Positions 34,737 to 47,676 of a DNA stretch of 64,000 nt are shown here, piece after piece. A program made the translations under genes and the position numbers. Position 1 is the stretch's first letter, and the number at the start of each line of letters is the position of its first letter. Source of the stretch: Knoellia sp. S7-12 (lineage in GTDB: Bacteria > Actinomycetota > Actinomycetes > Actinomycetales > Dermatophilaceae); contig NZ_CP155449.1 in the NCBI RefSeq assembly GCF_040518285.1, positions 1,302,001 through 1,366,000 on the forward strand, given 5' to 3'. The notes under the pieces were generated by a model. It did no database searches. It saw nothing but the letters and a program-made list of their open reading frames with translations, and had not been told where the DNA came from.

Positions 34737-35590
34737 GCGACCTGCGTGACGCCGTCCGTGATGCCACCCGTCGCCTCACCGAAGCAGGCGTCGGCTCGCC
34801 GGAGCATGACGCCGTTGCACTCGCCGCGCACGCCCTTGGCGTCGACTCGAGCGAGGTGCGGCGGCTCATGATCCTCGGTGGTTCCGTCCCTGAGGGGTAT
34901 GCCGCACTCGTCGCCGAGCGGGCCAGTCGCGTTCCGCTCCAACACCTCACCGGCCGGGCGTGGTTCCGTGGGCTCGAGCTGGAGGTCGGCCCGGGGGTGT
35001 TCGTGCCGCGCCCCGAGACTGAGGTGGTGGCGGGATGGGCGATCGACGCGGCGCAGGCCTGTCTCGACGACGGGGTCCCCGCTCCCGTGGTGGTGGACCT
35101 CTGCACCGGTTCCGGTGCCATCGCGCTGTCGATCAAATCCGAAGTACCGCAGGCGCAGGTGCACGCCGTCGAGGTCAGTGACCTTGCCGTGGCCTGGGCG
35201 CAACGCAATTGCGAGCGGCTTGCTCTCGACGTCGAGATCGTGCACGGTGACGCGGTGACGGCATTCGAGGACCTCTCCGAGGTCGATGTCGTCGTGTCGA
35301 ACCCGCCCTACATCCCGACGACAGCCGAGCCGATCGACCCGGAGGTTCGGGATCACGACCCCCACGTCGCTCTCTATGGCGGGAGCGAGGACGGTCTGGC
35401 GATCCCGAGGCTCGTTGCGGCCCGGGCGGTCGCGCTTCTGCGCAGCGGGGGAGTGCTCGTCATGGAGCATGCCGACAGTCAGGGTGAGTCGCTCCCCGCG
35501 GCGCTGCAGGCGACCGGCTCCTGGTCGCACGTCGAGGATCGCGAGGACCTCACCGGACGACCCCGTGCGACAGTGGCGATCCGCGCCTGA
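34733..35590 (+). CDS. prmC: release factor glutamine methyltransferase
   Basis: 285 residues. Methylates the Gln of the GGQ motif in release factors using S-adenosylmethionine. N-terminal five-helix domain, then the methyltransferase core: [15 protein letters not shown] (SAM site) and VVSNPPYIP (NPPY catalytic motif). GTG start coupled to prfA. A terminator follows. Confidence 0.96.
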   Translation: MSDLRDAVRDATRRLTEAGVGSPEHDAVALAAHALGVDSSEVRRLMILGGSVPEGYAALVAERASRVPLQHLTGRAWFRGLELEVGPGVFVPRPETEVVAGWAIDAAQACLDDGVPAPVVVDLCTGSGAIALSIKSEVPQAQVHAVEVSDLAVAWAQRNCERLALDVEIVHGDAVTAFEDLSEVDVVVSNPPYIPTTAEPIDPEVRDHDPHVALYGGSEDGLAIPRLVAARAVALLRSGGVLVMEHADSQGESLPAALQATGSWSHVEDREDLTGRPRATVAIRA

Positions 35591-35613
35591 CCCGTCCGGG
35601 CCCGGATACGGCC

Positions 35614-35642
35614 GCGGCCCCCAGCCGAGGGCTGGGGGCCGC
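35614..35642. terminator. terminator after prmC, bidirectional
   Basis: A perfect 13-bp stem (GCGGCCCCCAGCC with its complement) and a 3-nt loop, between prmC and the convergent membrane-peptide gene. Confidence 0.85.
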
Positions 35643-35661
35643 AGACGTTCTCGTCAGTCGG

Positions 35662-35736
35662 TCAAAGGATGTAGATCAGCAGAACGATGATCAGAAGAAC
35701 ACCGACGATTGTCCAGATGAGTCCGGAACCACGCAT
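35662..35736 (-). CDS. 24-residue single-helix membrane peptide
   Basis: Reads MRGSGLIWTIVGVLLIIV then LLIYIL: a short start and one uninterrupted hydrophobic helix reaching the C-terminus. AAAGAGG lies 8 nt before the ATG, a better binding site than most genes here. It faces the prmC terminator. I do not know the family; similar tiny hydrophobic proteins occur in many bacteria and often modulate larger membrane proteins. Its sequence has more AT than its neighbours because of Ile codons. Confidence 0.6.
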   Translation of the reverse strand: MRGSGLIWTIVGVLLIIVLLIYIL

Positions 35737-35872
35737 GGGTTGCACCTCTTTCGCTAGACGGGGACGCGAGACCGACATTACGCAGGCCAGGGCCCGTTTT
35801 GGGCGATGCGGGCCCACCGAATTCGCACGTCGGTCAGGGGGGCCGACGCTCTGTGTGCGCGGACGCCGGTCC

Positions 35873-35878
35873 TAGGCT
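35873..35878 (+). promoter_or_regulatory. -10 box of the tsaC leaderless promoter
   Basis: TAGGCT, 6 nt (GGCCCC), ATG at 35885. Confidence 0.55.
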
Positions 35879-35884
35879 GGCCCC

Positions 35885-36586
35885 ATGAGCCCCGTCTTCG
35901 ACTGCACGACGCCCGAAGGGCGCCAGGACGGCATCGCCAAGGCGACCGCCGGAGTGCGCCAAGGGGATCTCGTCGTCCTCCCCACCGACACCCTGTACGG
36001 CATCGGTGCCGATGCCTTCTCGCCCGACGCGGTCCAGCGCCTCCTTGACGCCAAGGGCCGCGGACGTGAGATGCCGCCCCCGGTCCTCGTCCCGGAGGTC
36101 CGCACCGTCGACGGACTCGCGACGGACGTGCCCGCCTACGCGCGCGCCCTGATCGAGCGCTACTGGCCCGGTCCGCTGACGCTCGTCTTCAAGGCGCAGC
36201 CCTCCCTCATGTGGGACCTGGGCGACACCGGCGGCACGGTGGCGGTGCGCATGCCCGACAACGACGTCGCCCTCGAGCTCCTCAAGGAGGTCGGACCGAT
36301 GGCCGTGAGCAGCGCGAACCGGACCGGACAGCCGGCCTCGCGCACCATCATCGATGCGGCGACCCAGCTCGGGTCGTCGGTGGAGTTCTACCTCGATGGC
36401 GGTCCCGTGACCGGTGGTCTGGCATCGACCATCGTCGACTGCACCCACTCCGAACCGACGATCCTGCGCCGAGGCGCGATCGACGCGGACGAGATCCTGG
36501 CCCTCGCGGCCGAGCACCTAGAGTTGCCGTCAGACGAGGCAGCTGAGCCGACACCAGTCACCGAGGAGAGCAGCAGCGATGAGTGA
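35885..36586 (+). CDS. L-threonylcarbamoyladenylate synthase (Sua5/YrdC family)
   Basis: 233 residues. Makes threonylcarbamoyl-AMP from threonine, bicarbonate and ATP for the t6A37 modification of tRNAs reading ANN codons. LPTDTLYGIGADAF, KGRGREMPPPVLV and SSANRTGQPAS are the conserved ATP and threonine sites. YrdC domain only, without the Sua5 linker domain, plus an acidic tail. The end overlaps glyA by 8 nt. Confidence 0.93.
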   Translation: MSPVFDCTTPEGRQDGIAKATAGVRQGDLVVLPTDTLYGIGADAFSPDAVQRLLDAKGRGREMPPPVLVPEVRTVDGLATDVPAYARALIERYWPGPLTLVFKAQPSLMWDLGDTGGTVAVRMPDNDVALELLKEVGPMAVSSANRTGQPASRTIIDAATQLGSSVEFYLDGGPVTGGLASTIVDCTHSEPTILRRGAIDADEILALAAEHLELPSDEAAEPTPVTEESSSDE

Positions 36587-37853
36587 GACGTTCTACGGTT
36601 CGGACTTCGGGGCCCTGGAGGCCTACGACCCCGAGATTGCGGGAGTGCTGGTGTCGGAGCTCGATCGCCTGCGCGGCGGTCTGCAGCTCATCGCGAGTGA
36701 GAACATGTCCTCGCCCGCCGTCCTCACCTCGCTCGGCTCGACGCTGTCCAACAAGTACGCCGAGGGCTACCCCGGGCGCCGTTACTACGGCGGGTGCTCC
36801 GAGGTCGACAAGGCCGAGGTCCTGGCCATCGAGCGGGCCAAGGCGCTCTTCGAGGCCGACCACGCCAATGTTCAGCCACACTCGGGCGCCAGCGCCAACC
36901 AGGCGGTCTACGGCGCCTTCATGAAGCCCGGCGAGACCATCCTCGCGATGAGCCTGCCGCACGGTGGCCACCTCACCCACGGCACCAAGATGTCGTTCTC
37001 GGGCAAGTGGTTCAACGCTCTCCACTACGGCGTCGACAAGGACACCGAGGACATCGACTACGCAGAGGTCGAGCGACTGGCCAAGGAGCACAAGCCCAAG
37101 GTCATCCTCGCCGGAGGGTCGGCGATCCCGCGGCTCATCGACTTCGAGTTCTTCCGCCGGGTGGCCGACGAGGTCGGGGCGATCTTCTGGGTCGACGCCG
37201 CGCACTTCATCGGTCTCGTCGCCGGCAAGGCCATCCCCAGCCCGGTGCCCTACGCCGACGTCGTCAGCTTCACGACGCACAAGGTGCTCCGTGGTCCGCG
37301 CAGTGGCGCGATCGTCTGCAAGGAGGAGCACAAGGCAGCGATCGACAAGGCGGTCTTCCCGATGATGCAGGGCGGTCCGCAGATGCACACCATCGCGGCC
37401 AAGGCCACGAACTTCAAGGAGTGCGCCTCTCCCGAGTACCAGACCTACGCGAAGCAGGTCATCGCCAACGCCAAGGTCCTGGCGCAGACGTTGAGCGAGA
37501 AGGGGATTCGCCCGACCACGGGTGGCACGGACACCCACCTCTCGCTCCACGACCTCCAGCCTGTGGCTGTCACCGGGGTCGACGCCGAGGCGCGTTGCGA
37601 CGCAGCCGGAATCACCCTCAACAAGAACGCCATCCCGTTCGACCCGCAGAAGCCCAACGTGGCAAGTGGCATTCGAGTGGGGACGCCCTGCGTCACGACG
37701 CAGGGCATGGGTGAGGACGAGATGCGCACCATCGCTGACCTCATCGCCCGCGCTGTCGTGGGCGGCGACGCTGACCCGGAGCACAAGGTCTCCAAGGAGG
37801 TGCGCGCCGAGGTGACCGATCTCGTGACGCGCTTCCCGGCATACCCCCGCTGA
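36579..37853 (+). CDS. glyA: serine hydroxymethyltransferase
   Basis: 424 residues. Interconverts serine and glycine, loading methylene-tetrahydrofolate. Lys235 in SFTTHKVLRGPRSG binds pyridoxal phosphate; ASENMSSPAV, NKYAEGYPGRRYYGG and VQPHSGASANQAVY are classic. Start ATG 36579, GAGGAG upstream, overlapping tsaC. A hairpin terminator follows. Confidence 0.97.
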   Translation: MSETFYGSDFGALEAYDPEIAGVLVSELDRLRGGLQLIASENMSSPAVLTSLGSTLSNKYAEGYPGRRYYGGCSEVDKAEVLAIERAKALFEADHANVQPHSGASANQAVYGAFMKPGETILAMSLPHGGHLTHGTKMSFSGKWFNALHYGVDKDTEDIDYAEVERLAKEHKPKVILAGGSAIPRLIDFEFFRRVADEVGAIFWVDAAHFIGLVAGKAIPSPVPYADVVSFTTHKVLRGPRSGAIVCKEEHKAAIDKAVFPMMQGGPQMHTIAAKATNFKECASPEYQTYAKQVIANAKVLAQTLSEKGIRPTTGGTDTHLSLHDLQPVAVTGVDAEARCDAAGITLNKNAIPFDPQKPNVASGIRVGTPCVTTQGMGEDEMRTIADLIARAVVGGDADPEHKVSKEVRAEVTDLVTRFPAYPR

Positions 37854-37862
37854 GCCTCGACC

Positions 37863-37929
37863 TATTGCCCGTTCGCGCACTTGGTCCCGCACCGTTCAGC
37901 GGTGCTGGGACCCGTGTGGACGGGCAATA
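37863..37929. terminator. long hairpin between glyA and the sugar transferase gene
   Basis: Outer stem TATTGCCCGT (37863-37872) with ACGGGCAATA (37920-37929), inner GGTCCC/GGGACC and CACCG/CGGTG. Serves both convergent genes. Confidence 0.8.
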
Positions 37930-37945
37930 AGTCGTTTGGGGCAGG

Positions 37946-39373
37946 TCAGCTGTCGCGGTCCTGCCGGTCGCGCTCGACCTGCTCGCGCTCGGCCTGGAGC
38001 TCGACCTGCTCGCGCTCGGCCTGCTCGCGCGCCTCGACCTCGAGCGCGGCGGCTTCTTCGCTGGAGGGGCGAGCCGGTTTGGGTTTGGTGCCGGAGGCCG
38101 ATGCCACCGTCCAGACACTGCGGGCGAGGACCTCGAGGTCGAGCAGCGGCGACATGTGCTTGAGGTAGTAGAAGTCGTAGGAGAGCTTCTCGATCGTCTC
38201 CTCCTCCGACGCCGCGTAGCCGTGGCGCACCTGGGCCCAACCCGTGATGCCGGGTCGCACGAGGTGCCGCTGGTCATAGAAGGGGATGGCCTCGCGGTAC
38301 TTCTCGACGAAGCTCACCTGCTCGGGCCGGGGCCCGATCAGGGAGAGTTCGCCGCGCAGGATGTTGAAGAACTGGGGCAGCTCGTCGAGCCGCACGCTTC
38401 GCAGGAAGGCACCGAGTCGGGTGATCCGCGGGTCGTCGCCGGTGGCCTGACGGGCACCTTGGGCCTCGGCATCGGCGCGCATCGTGCGGAACTTGAAGAG
38501 TTCGACGAGTTCGCCGCGCCGGCCGACGCGCACCTGACGGAAGATCACGGGGCCTCCGTCGACGACGCGGACGAGCAGGGCAACGACCGCGACGACAGGT
38601 AGCCACAAGGGGAGGGTCAGCACGACGAGGACGAGGTCGACGGCGTGCTTGAAGGGGAGGAAGGGGAGCTTGCGCAGCAAGGAGGTCTCGATCTCCCACC
38701 CCTCAGAGAGGTGGTCAAGGGGGACGCGCCCGGTGTGCTCTTCGTAGACCTCGTTGAGCGGGCGCACCTCGCGGCCCGCGACGGACGTGGCGGAGACGTA
38801 GCGGGTGATCTCTCGCGACCAGGGGGCGCTGAGGTCAACGGTGAGGATGGTGTCGACCGGGGGGGCGGGCAGGGGCCCGGTGGCTGCGGGATCGATGACG
38901 CCGACGACCTTGACGTGGGGCGTGGCGTCAAGGGCTCGCACGATGGCGTCCGAGCTCGTCACGACGACCAGATGCTCGGTCCACGCCCGAAGCCGCATGG
39001 CGAGACGGAGCATGAGCACCAGGCCCAGCCAGATGGCCAAGGAGATAAAGAGGTGGTTTCGCGAGTAGTAGGGCCGCCCCAACACGATTTGGGCAGAGAT
39101 CACGAAGAACGCGAACAGGGCGGCAAGCGCCCCGCGGCTGTAGGTCGGTCGGGGCGGGCCCTGGGGCATCACGGCACCCACGAGCGCACTGCCGATGAGC
39201 GAGCTGATGATCGCGATGGCGATGATGCTGAGCAACCCTCGACCCCGCGTCTGGGCCAGGACGGCGTCGCTGAAGGGCTGGGCCTGGAAGACGATGAAGG
39301 ACGCGACGAAGAGCGCAACGATGAGGAGTGCGGCGTCCGCGAAGGCCAAGCCGACGAGGAGTCGCTGTCTCAT
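37946..39373 (-). CDS. polyprenyl-phosphate sugar-1-phosphate transferase (WbaP/WecA-analogue, PHPT family)
   Basis: 475 residues. Starts cell-surface polysaccharide synthesis by moving a hexose-1-phosphate onto undecaprenyl phosphate. About four N-terminal helices (~10-120), a degenerate nucleotide-binding-like middle (LVVVTSSDAIVRALDATPHVKVVGVID), then the catalytic domain: membrane hairpin LVLVVLTLPLWLPVVAVVALL, FKFRTM, LDELPQFFNILRGELSLIGPRPE and RPGITGWAQV. The last ~50 residues form a charged coiled coil with repeated Glu-Arg-Glu-Gln-Val. It occupies the place where mycobacteria have wecA (rfe), but on the opposite strand. A leaderless box precedes the ATG. Confidence 0.92.
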   Translation of the reverse strand: MRQRLLVGLAFADAALLIVALFVASFIVFQAQPFSDAVLAQTRGRGLLSIIAIAIISSLIGSALVGAVMPQGPPRPTYSRGALAALFAFFVISAQIVLGRPYYSRNHLFISLAIWLGLVLMLRLAMRLRAWTEHLVVVTSSDAIVRALDATPHVKVVGVIDPAATGPLPAPPVDTILTVDLSAPWSREITRYVSATSVAGREVRPLNEVYEEHTGRVPLDHLSEGWEIETSLLRKLPFLPFKHAVDLVLVVLTLPLWLPVVAVVALLVRVVDGGPVIFRQVRVGRRGELVELFKFRTMRADAEAQGARQATGDDPRITRLGAFLRSVRLDELPQFFNILRGELSLIGPRPEQVSFVEKYREAIPFYDQRHLVRPGITGWAQVRHGYAASEEETIEKLSYDFYYLKHMSPLLDLEVLARSVWTVASASGTKPKPARPSSEEAAALEVEAREQAEREQVELQAEREQVERDRQDRDS

Positions 39374-39380
39374 GGCGGTG

Positions 39381-39386
39381 AGTGTA
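39381..39386 (-). promoter_or_regulatory. -10 box of the sugar transferase leaderless promoter
   Basis: Minus-strand TACACT, 7 nt (CACCGCC), ATG at 39373. Confidence 0.55.
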
Positions 39387-39448
39387 TTCGCCGCCAGAAC
39401 CGGCGGCGGGGACGCCCTGAATCATCGGCCAGTTGGCCTCGCGGGAGG

Positions 39449-39470
39449 GCTTGTGATAGTTTTCACAAGC
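39449..39470. promoter_or_regulatory. CRP/GlxR-type binding site upstream of the ATP synthase operon
   Basis: GCTTGTGA-TAGTTT-TCACAAGC is a perfect dyad whose core TGTGA-N6-TCACA equals the CRP-family consensus (GlxR in corynebacteria). It lies 33 bp before the first gene of the operon and 76 bp before the divergent sugar transferase. Confidence 0.75.
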
Positions 39471-39502
39471 ACCCGGAACCCCCTCAACGACAGAGACGGC
39501 CA

Positions 39503-39937
39503 GTGACTTCACACCCCGCGCCACGGACCCCGGTCCGGATGATGCTGCGGGGTGCTCTCGTTCCTGGGATGGTCGCCCTCCCCCTCCTGACAGGCGCCTT
39601 TTGGGCGTATGCCGGTGAGCAGGGCGCGCTTTCTGCTCTCGCGGGTGCCGCAACCGTCTTCATCGTTCTCGTCGTCGGGCTCCTGGGCATCACCGCCGTG
39701 GTCATGGGCCCGGCAGCCACGTCCATGGCTGGCGCCGGTGTCGTCTACCTCGGTCAGCTCGTCGTCATCATGGCCATCGTCGCCGTGCTGACCAGCGTGG
39801 ATTGGCTCGACGGACGCTCCTTCGCCCTGTCGGCCGTGGCCCAGACGATCGTCATGCAGGTCGGGCAGATCACCGGCTACGTCCGCGCGCGCCACGAGAT
39901 CCACCCGGGGTCGCTCGATGGGGGAGCGACGTCATGA
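39503..39937 (+). CDS. AtpI-like small membrane protein
   Basis: 144 residues with four hydrophobic helices (LVPGMVALPLLTGAFWAYAG, ALAGAATVFIVLVVGLLG, VVYLGQLVVIMAIVAVL, SAVAQTIVMQVGQITGYV). Its location at the head of the atp operon fits the poorly conserved ATP synthase protein I, thought to help assemble the c-ring or move ions. The GTG at 39503 is the best start; the binding site is weak. Ends in ATGA with the next gene. Confidence 0.7.
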   Translation: MTSHPAPRTPVRMMLRGALVPGMVALPLLTGAFWAYAGEQGALSALAGAATVFIVLVVGLLGITAVVMGPAATSMAGAGVVYLGQLVVIMAIVAVLTSVDWLDGRSFALSAVAQTIVMQVGQITGYVRARHEIHPGSLDGGATS

Positions 39938-40206
39938 ATGACGACCGCAAGTTTCCCAAGGGCGTTGAGGGCCACGAGCCCTTTGCCAAGTGGCACGACG
40001 ACCCCGAGCTGCCGAGCGCCAATGCCCGCGCTGACGCCCTGGGCGCCACCGTCATCGCCTACCTCCTGACCGGCCCCGCCGTCTTCGGCGCGATCGGTTT
40101 CGGACTCGACCAACTACTGGGCACGGGGTTCATCGTCGTGCTCGGGATCCTGGCCGGGATGGCACTGTCGCTCTACGTCATCTGGCTCCGGTACGGTACG
40201 TCGTGA
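39934..40206 (+). CDS. AtpZ/AtpI-family protein
   Basis: 90 residues. A soluble start of ~35 residues, then two membrane helices (IAYLLTGPAVFGAIGFGLDQLL and FIVVLGILAGMALSLYVIWL), the layout of AtpZ/AtpI family proteins (putative F0F1-ATPase accessory subunit, linked to magnesium supply and rotor assembly in other bacteria). ATGA overlap with the preceding gene. Confidence 0.8.
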   Translation: MNDDRKFPKGVEGHEPFAKWHDDPELPSANARADALGATVIAYLLTGPAVFGAIGFGLDQLLGTGFIVVLGILAGMALSLYVIWLRYGTS

Positions 40207-40291
40207 CGCCCCTGACCATCGTCTGCAAGCGACTCGCGCACGAGCCGCGATTGCAGGGTGCCGCCATCACCATGAACGAGGAGAACCACCT

Positions 40292-41107
40292 GTGATCCTG
40301 ACTGCGCTTGCTGCAGGGACCACGACCGCCGTCGTCGCCGCAGAGGGCGGTGAGGGTTTCGAGACCCCCACGCCTGACATCTTCTGGCTCCCGCTGATCG
40401 GCGAGGGCGACTGGGCCATCACCGAGCAGATGGTCTGGGGCGGCGTCTCCGTCGTCATCCTCAGTGTCGTCATGGTGGCCCTGTCCAAGAACGCCGCGAT
40501 CGTCCCCTCCAAGGGCCAGTTCTACATGGAGGGCTTCTACAACTTCGCGCGCAACGGCATCGCCCGCGACATGATCGGGACCAAGCACTTCCTCAAGTAC
40601 GTCCCGCTCCTGTTCAGCCTCTTCTCGCTGATCCTCATCAACAACTGGTTCGGGATCATCCCGCCGGTGATGAACCCGACGATGGGTCGGATCGGCTTCC
40701 CGATCGCGCTCGTCCTCGTCGTCTATGTGGTCTACCACTGGATCGGCATCCAAAAGATGGGCCTCAAGGGCTACTTCGCCCACTTGGTCCCCCCGGGCCT
40801 GCCGGGCTGGATCACGCCCGCGATCTTCGTGCTGGAGTTCATCACCTACTTCATCACCCGCCCGCTCACGCTCGCGCTGCGACTCTTCGGCAACATGTTT
40901 GCCGGGCACATGCTCATCGTGCTCTTCGTGAGTGCAGGTGCGTTCTTCTTGTCCCAGGGTGTCGTCTTCAAGTTGCTCTCGGTCCCGACCTTCATCATGG
41001 CCGCGGCCATGGTCGTCTTCGAGGCGCTGGTCCAGTTCCTCCAGGCCTACGTCTTCACCCTGCTCGCGGCCAGCTACATCGCCGGAGCCCTCGCCGACGA
41101 CCACTAA
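40292..41107 (+). CDS. atpB: ATP synthase subunit a
   Basis: 271 residues, Fo stator part forming the proton half-channels. The conserved arginine lies in RPLTLALRLFGNMFAGHML. GTG start with GAGGAG upstream. It begins with a longer periplasmic N-terminus (GGEGFETPTPDIFW). Confidence 0.96.
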   Translation: MILTALAAGTTTAVVAAEGGEGFETPTPDIFWLPLIGEGDWAITEQMVWGGVSVVILSVVMVALSKNAAIVPSKGQFYMEGFYNFARNGIARDMIGTKHFLKYVPLLFSLFSLILINNWFGIIPPVMNPTMGRIGFPIALVLVVYVVYHWIGIQKMGLKGYFAHLVPPGLPGWITPAIFVLEFITYFITRPLTLALRLFGNMFAGHMLIVLFVSAGAFFLSQGVVFKLLSVPTFIMAAAMVVFEALVQFLQAYVFTLLAASYIAGALADDH

Positions 41108-41224
41108 GACCCCGCGTCGTCGGCTCGTCAGACTGTTCAACCACAACTTCATATCCCTCAAGCACAACCCAAGTTCTTCGTCGCGACACACGGTCGCGTC
41201 GGACACACACGAAAAGGAATCATC

Positions 41225-41434
41225 GTGGACGGAAACCTCTCGCTCGTTGGCTACGGACTCGCGACCATCGGCCCGGCCATTGCCGTCGGCCTGATCTTCG
41301 CCGCCTACATCAACGGTGTGGCCCGCCAGCCCGAGGCCCGCAACCTCCTCCAGCCGATCGCCATTCTTGGCTTCGCGCTTGCTGAGGCGCTTGCGATCTT
41401 CGCGCTGGTGCTCTACTTCGTTCCCGGCGCCTGA
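41225..41434 (+). CDS. atpE: ATP synthase subunit c
   Basis: 69 residues, two helices. Helix 1 carries the Gly/Ala packing pattern, the loop ARQPEAR contacts gamma and epsilon, and the ion-binding Glu lies in [16 protein letters not shown]. No sodium-site Gln/Ser signature, so proton use is expected. GTG start, AAAGGAA upstream. The 117-bp gap before it shows nothing else. Confidence 0.96.
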   Translation: MDGNLSLVGYGLATIGPAIAVGLIFAAYINGVARQPEARNLLQPIAILGFALAEALAIFALVLYFVPGA

Positions 41435-41461
41435 GCCACATCCCAGCGGCACACCCTCTAG

Positions 41462-42165
<704 letters not shown>

Positions 42166-42166
<1 letters not shown>

Positions 42167-42975
42167 TGCGTGGCTCGTCTCGTGGTGCTGGGTTGGCGGC
42201 CGAGGAGGCCCTCAACTCGGCTCTCGACGGCGTCGACCGCAACGCGCTGGCCGAGGAGCTCTTCTCGATCGCCGCGACGATCGAGGGCGACGCCGGACTG
42301 CGACGCGCCTTCGCCGATCCGGCTCGTGACGGCGAGGCCAAGCGAGGCCTGGCCGATCGCATCTTCGGCGGCAAGGTCAGCGAGGCAGCCACATCCGTCA
42401 CGGGTGAGGTCGTCGCGCAGCGTTGGGCCAGCGAGGGCGACCTCAGTGACACCTTCGAGGCACTCGCCGTCCGTGCGCTGCTTGCCAGCGCCGAGAAGGC
42501 AGGTCGCATCGACGCCGTCGAGGACGAGCTGTTCCGCTTCGAGCGGATCGTCGCCGGCGACACCGAGCTGCGCGACACCCTCTCGAGCCGCAACACCGAT
42601 GTGACCGGCAAGGCCGGCATCGTGCGGGGTCTGCTCGAGGGCAAGGCATCGCCCGAAACCGTGCGCCTCGCCGAGCAGGCAGTGCTCGTCGCACGCGGTC
42701 GACGCCTCGACCGGGTGCTCGAGACCTACCTCAAGCTCGCGGCGACGCGTCGTGACGAGCTCACAGCTGTCGTCTCGGTCGCCATCCCGCTCGACGAGCA
42801 GCAGCGGTCCCGCCTCGCCTCGGCGCTGCGTGACATCTACGGCAAGAAGGTCACCCTGCAGACGGTGCTGGACACCAGGGTCGTCGGTGGGATTCGGGTC
42901 CAGATCGGCGACGAGGTCGTCGACGGGACCGTCCTGCGGCGCCTGGAAACGGTGCGGCACGACCTCGCCGGCTAG
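42166..42975 (+). CDS. atpH: ATP synthase subunit delta
   Basis: 269 residues, longer than the ~175 of E. coli because of an N-terminal extension typical of actinobacteria. The C-terminal part LRDIYGKKVTLQTVLDTRVVGGIRVQIGDEVVDGTVLRRL is the conserved OSCP end that binds the b subunit. Coupled to atpF. Confidence 0.94.
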
Positions 42976-43099
42976 TCCCGAAGACATGCGGAACGGCATA
43001 CAGAACGTGTCTGTCCGCCAGTTCGACCACATCTGAAGAGCACGACACCCCACACACTTCGGCCCCACAGGGGGCTGGTTACCGAGGAGAAGAGATCAC

Positions 43100-44734
<1,635 letters not shown>

Positions 44735-44741
44735 TCGATCC

Positions 44742-44816
44742 GGTATGCCGGGCGGTCACCTCCGTGACCACCCGGCACCGGTAGCCCGGTCGCTCAAGGC
44801 GACCACACGGCATACC
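44742..44816 (+). terminator. large nested hairpin between atpA and atpG
   Basis: Outer arms are an inverted octamer pair, GGTATGCCG (44742-44750) and CGGCATACC (44808-44816); inside, GCCGGGCGGTCAC pairs with GTGACCACCCGGC apart from one mismatch. No T-run, so more likely an attenuator or RNA-processing stem than a full stop. Confidence 0.55.
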
Positions 44817-44870
44817 CCACAAGTTCGACAGCACACACCGAAACGTGAGACACAGGAAGGGCGGAAAACT

Positions 44871-47248
<2,378 letters not shown>

Positions 47249-47271
47249 GCCTTCCTGTCCTGCTCCTCAAC

Positions 47272-47318
47272 GGGAGTGCGTGGCCCGCTCCTTCGTCGCG
47301 AGCCTGCCACGCACTCCC
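47272..47318 (+). terminator. terminator-like hairpin between atpD and atpC
   Basis: GGGAGTGCGTGGC (47272-47284) pairs perfectly with GCCACGCACTCCC (47306-47318), followed by TTGATC only. A TAGACT -10-like box at 47353-47358 comes next. Confidence 0.6.
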
Positions 47319-47352
47319 TTGATCGTCGCCGGACGTCGAATCCGGCGGCGGT

Positions 47353-47358
47353 AGACTC
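47353..47358 (+). promoter_or_regulatory. possible internal promoter for atpC
   Basis: TAGACT 29 nt before the GTG of atpC, after the hairpin. No clear -35. Confidence 0.35.
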
Positions 47359-47387
47359 TCTTCACACACCACTTCCCGGAGGAATAC

Positions 47388-47657
47388 GTGAGCCAGCTTC
47401 AGGTCGAACTCGTTGCCGCGGACCGCAAGGTCTGGGAGGGCGAGGCGAGCCAGGTGAGTGCCCGCTCCATCGCAGGCGAGCTCGGCATCCTGCCCGGTCA
47501 CACCCCGCTGCTCGGCGTTCTCGTCGAGGGCGAGGTCAAGATCCACGGTGAAGGCGGAGTCCGCACCGCCACGATCAACAGTGGCTTCCTCTCGGTCGAC
47601 CACGACCGAGTGACGATTCTCGCCGAGGCCGTTGACGCCTCGGGACTGACCAACTGA
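47388..47657 (+). CDS. atpC: ATP synthase subunit epsilon, short form
   Basis: 89 residues, against ~120-140 usually. The N-terminal beta sandwich is complete (LQVELVAADRKVWEGEASQVSARSIAGELGILPGHTPLLGVL, TINSGFLSV, VTILAEAV) but the chain ends at DASGLTN, with no C-terminal helical hairpin. That hairpin inhibits ATP hydrolysis in other bacteria. GTG start with GGAGGA upstream. The stop codon is clean and the next gene begins 20 bp later, so a frameshift is unlikely. Confidence 0.95.
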   Translation: MSQLQVELVAADRKVWEGEASQVSARSIAGELGILPGHTPLLGVLVEGEVKIHGEGGVRTATINSGFLSVDHDRVTILAEAVDASGLTN

Positions 47658-47676
47658 GTTCAGGGCGGGGAATGCC

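Noticed and set aside
42990..43015. GGAAC-N18-GTC as a third SigR promoter before atpA
   Set aside because: The -10 is GTC rather than GTT, the -35 is the weaker GGAAC form, and it lies inside an operon.
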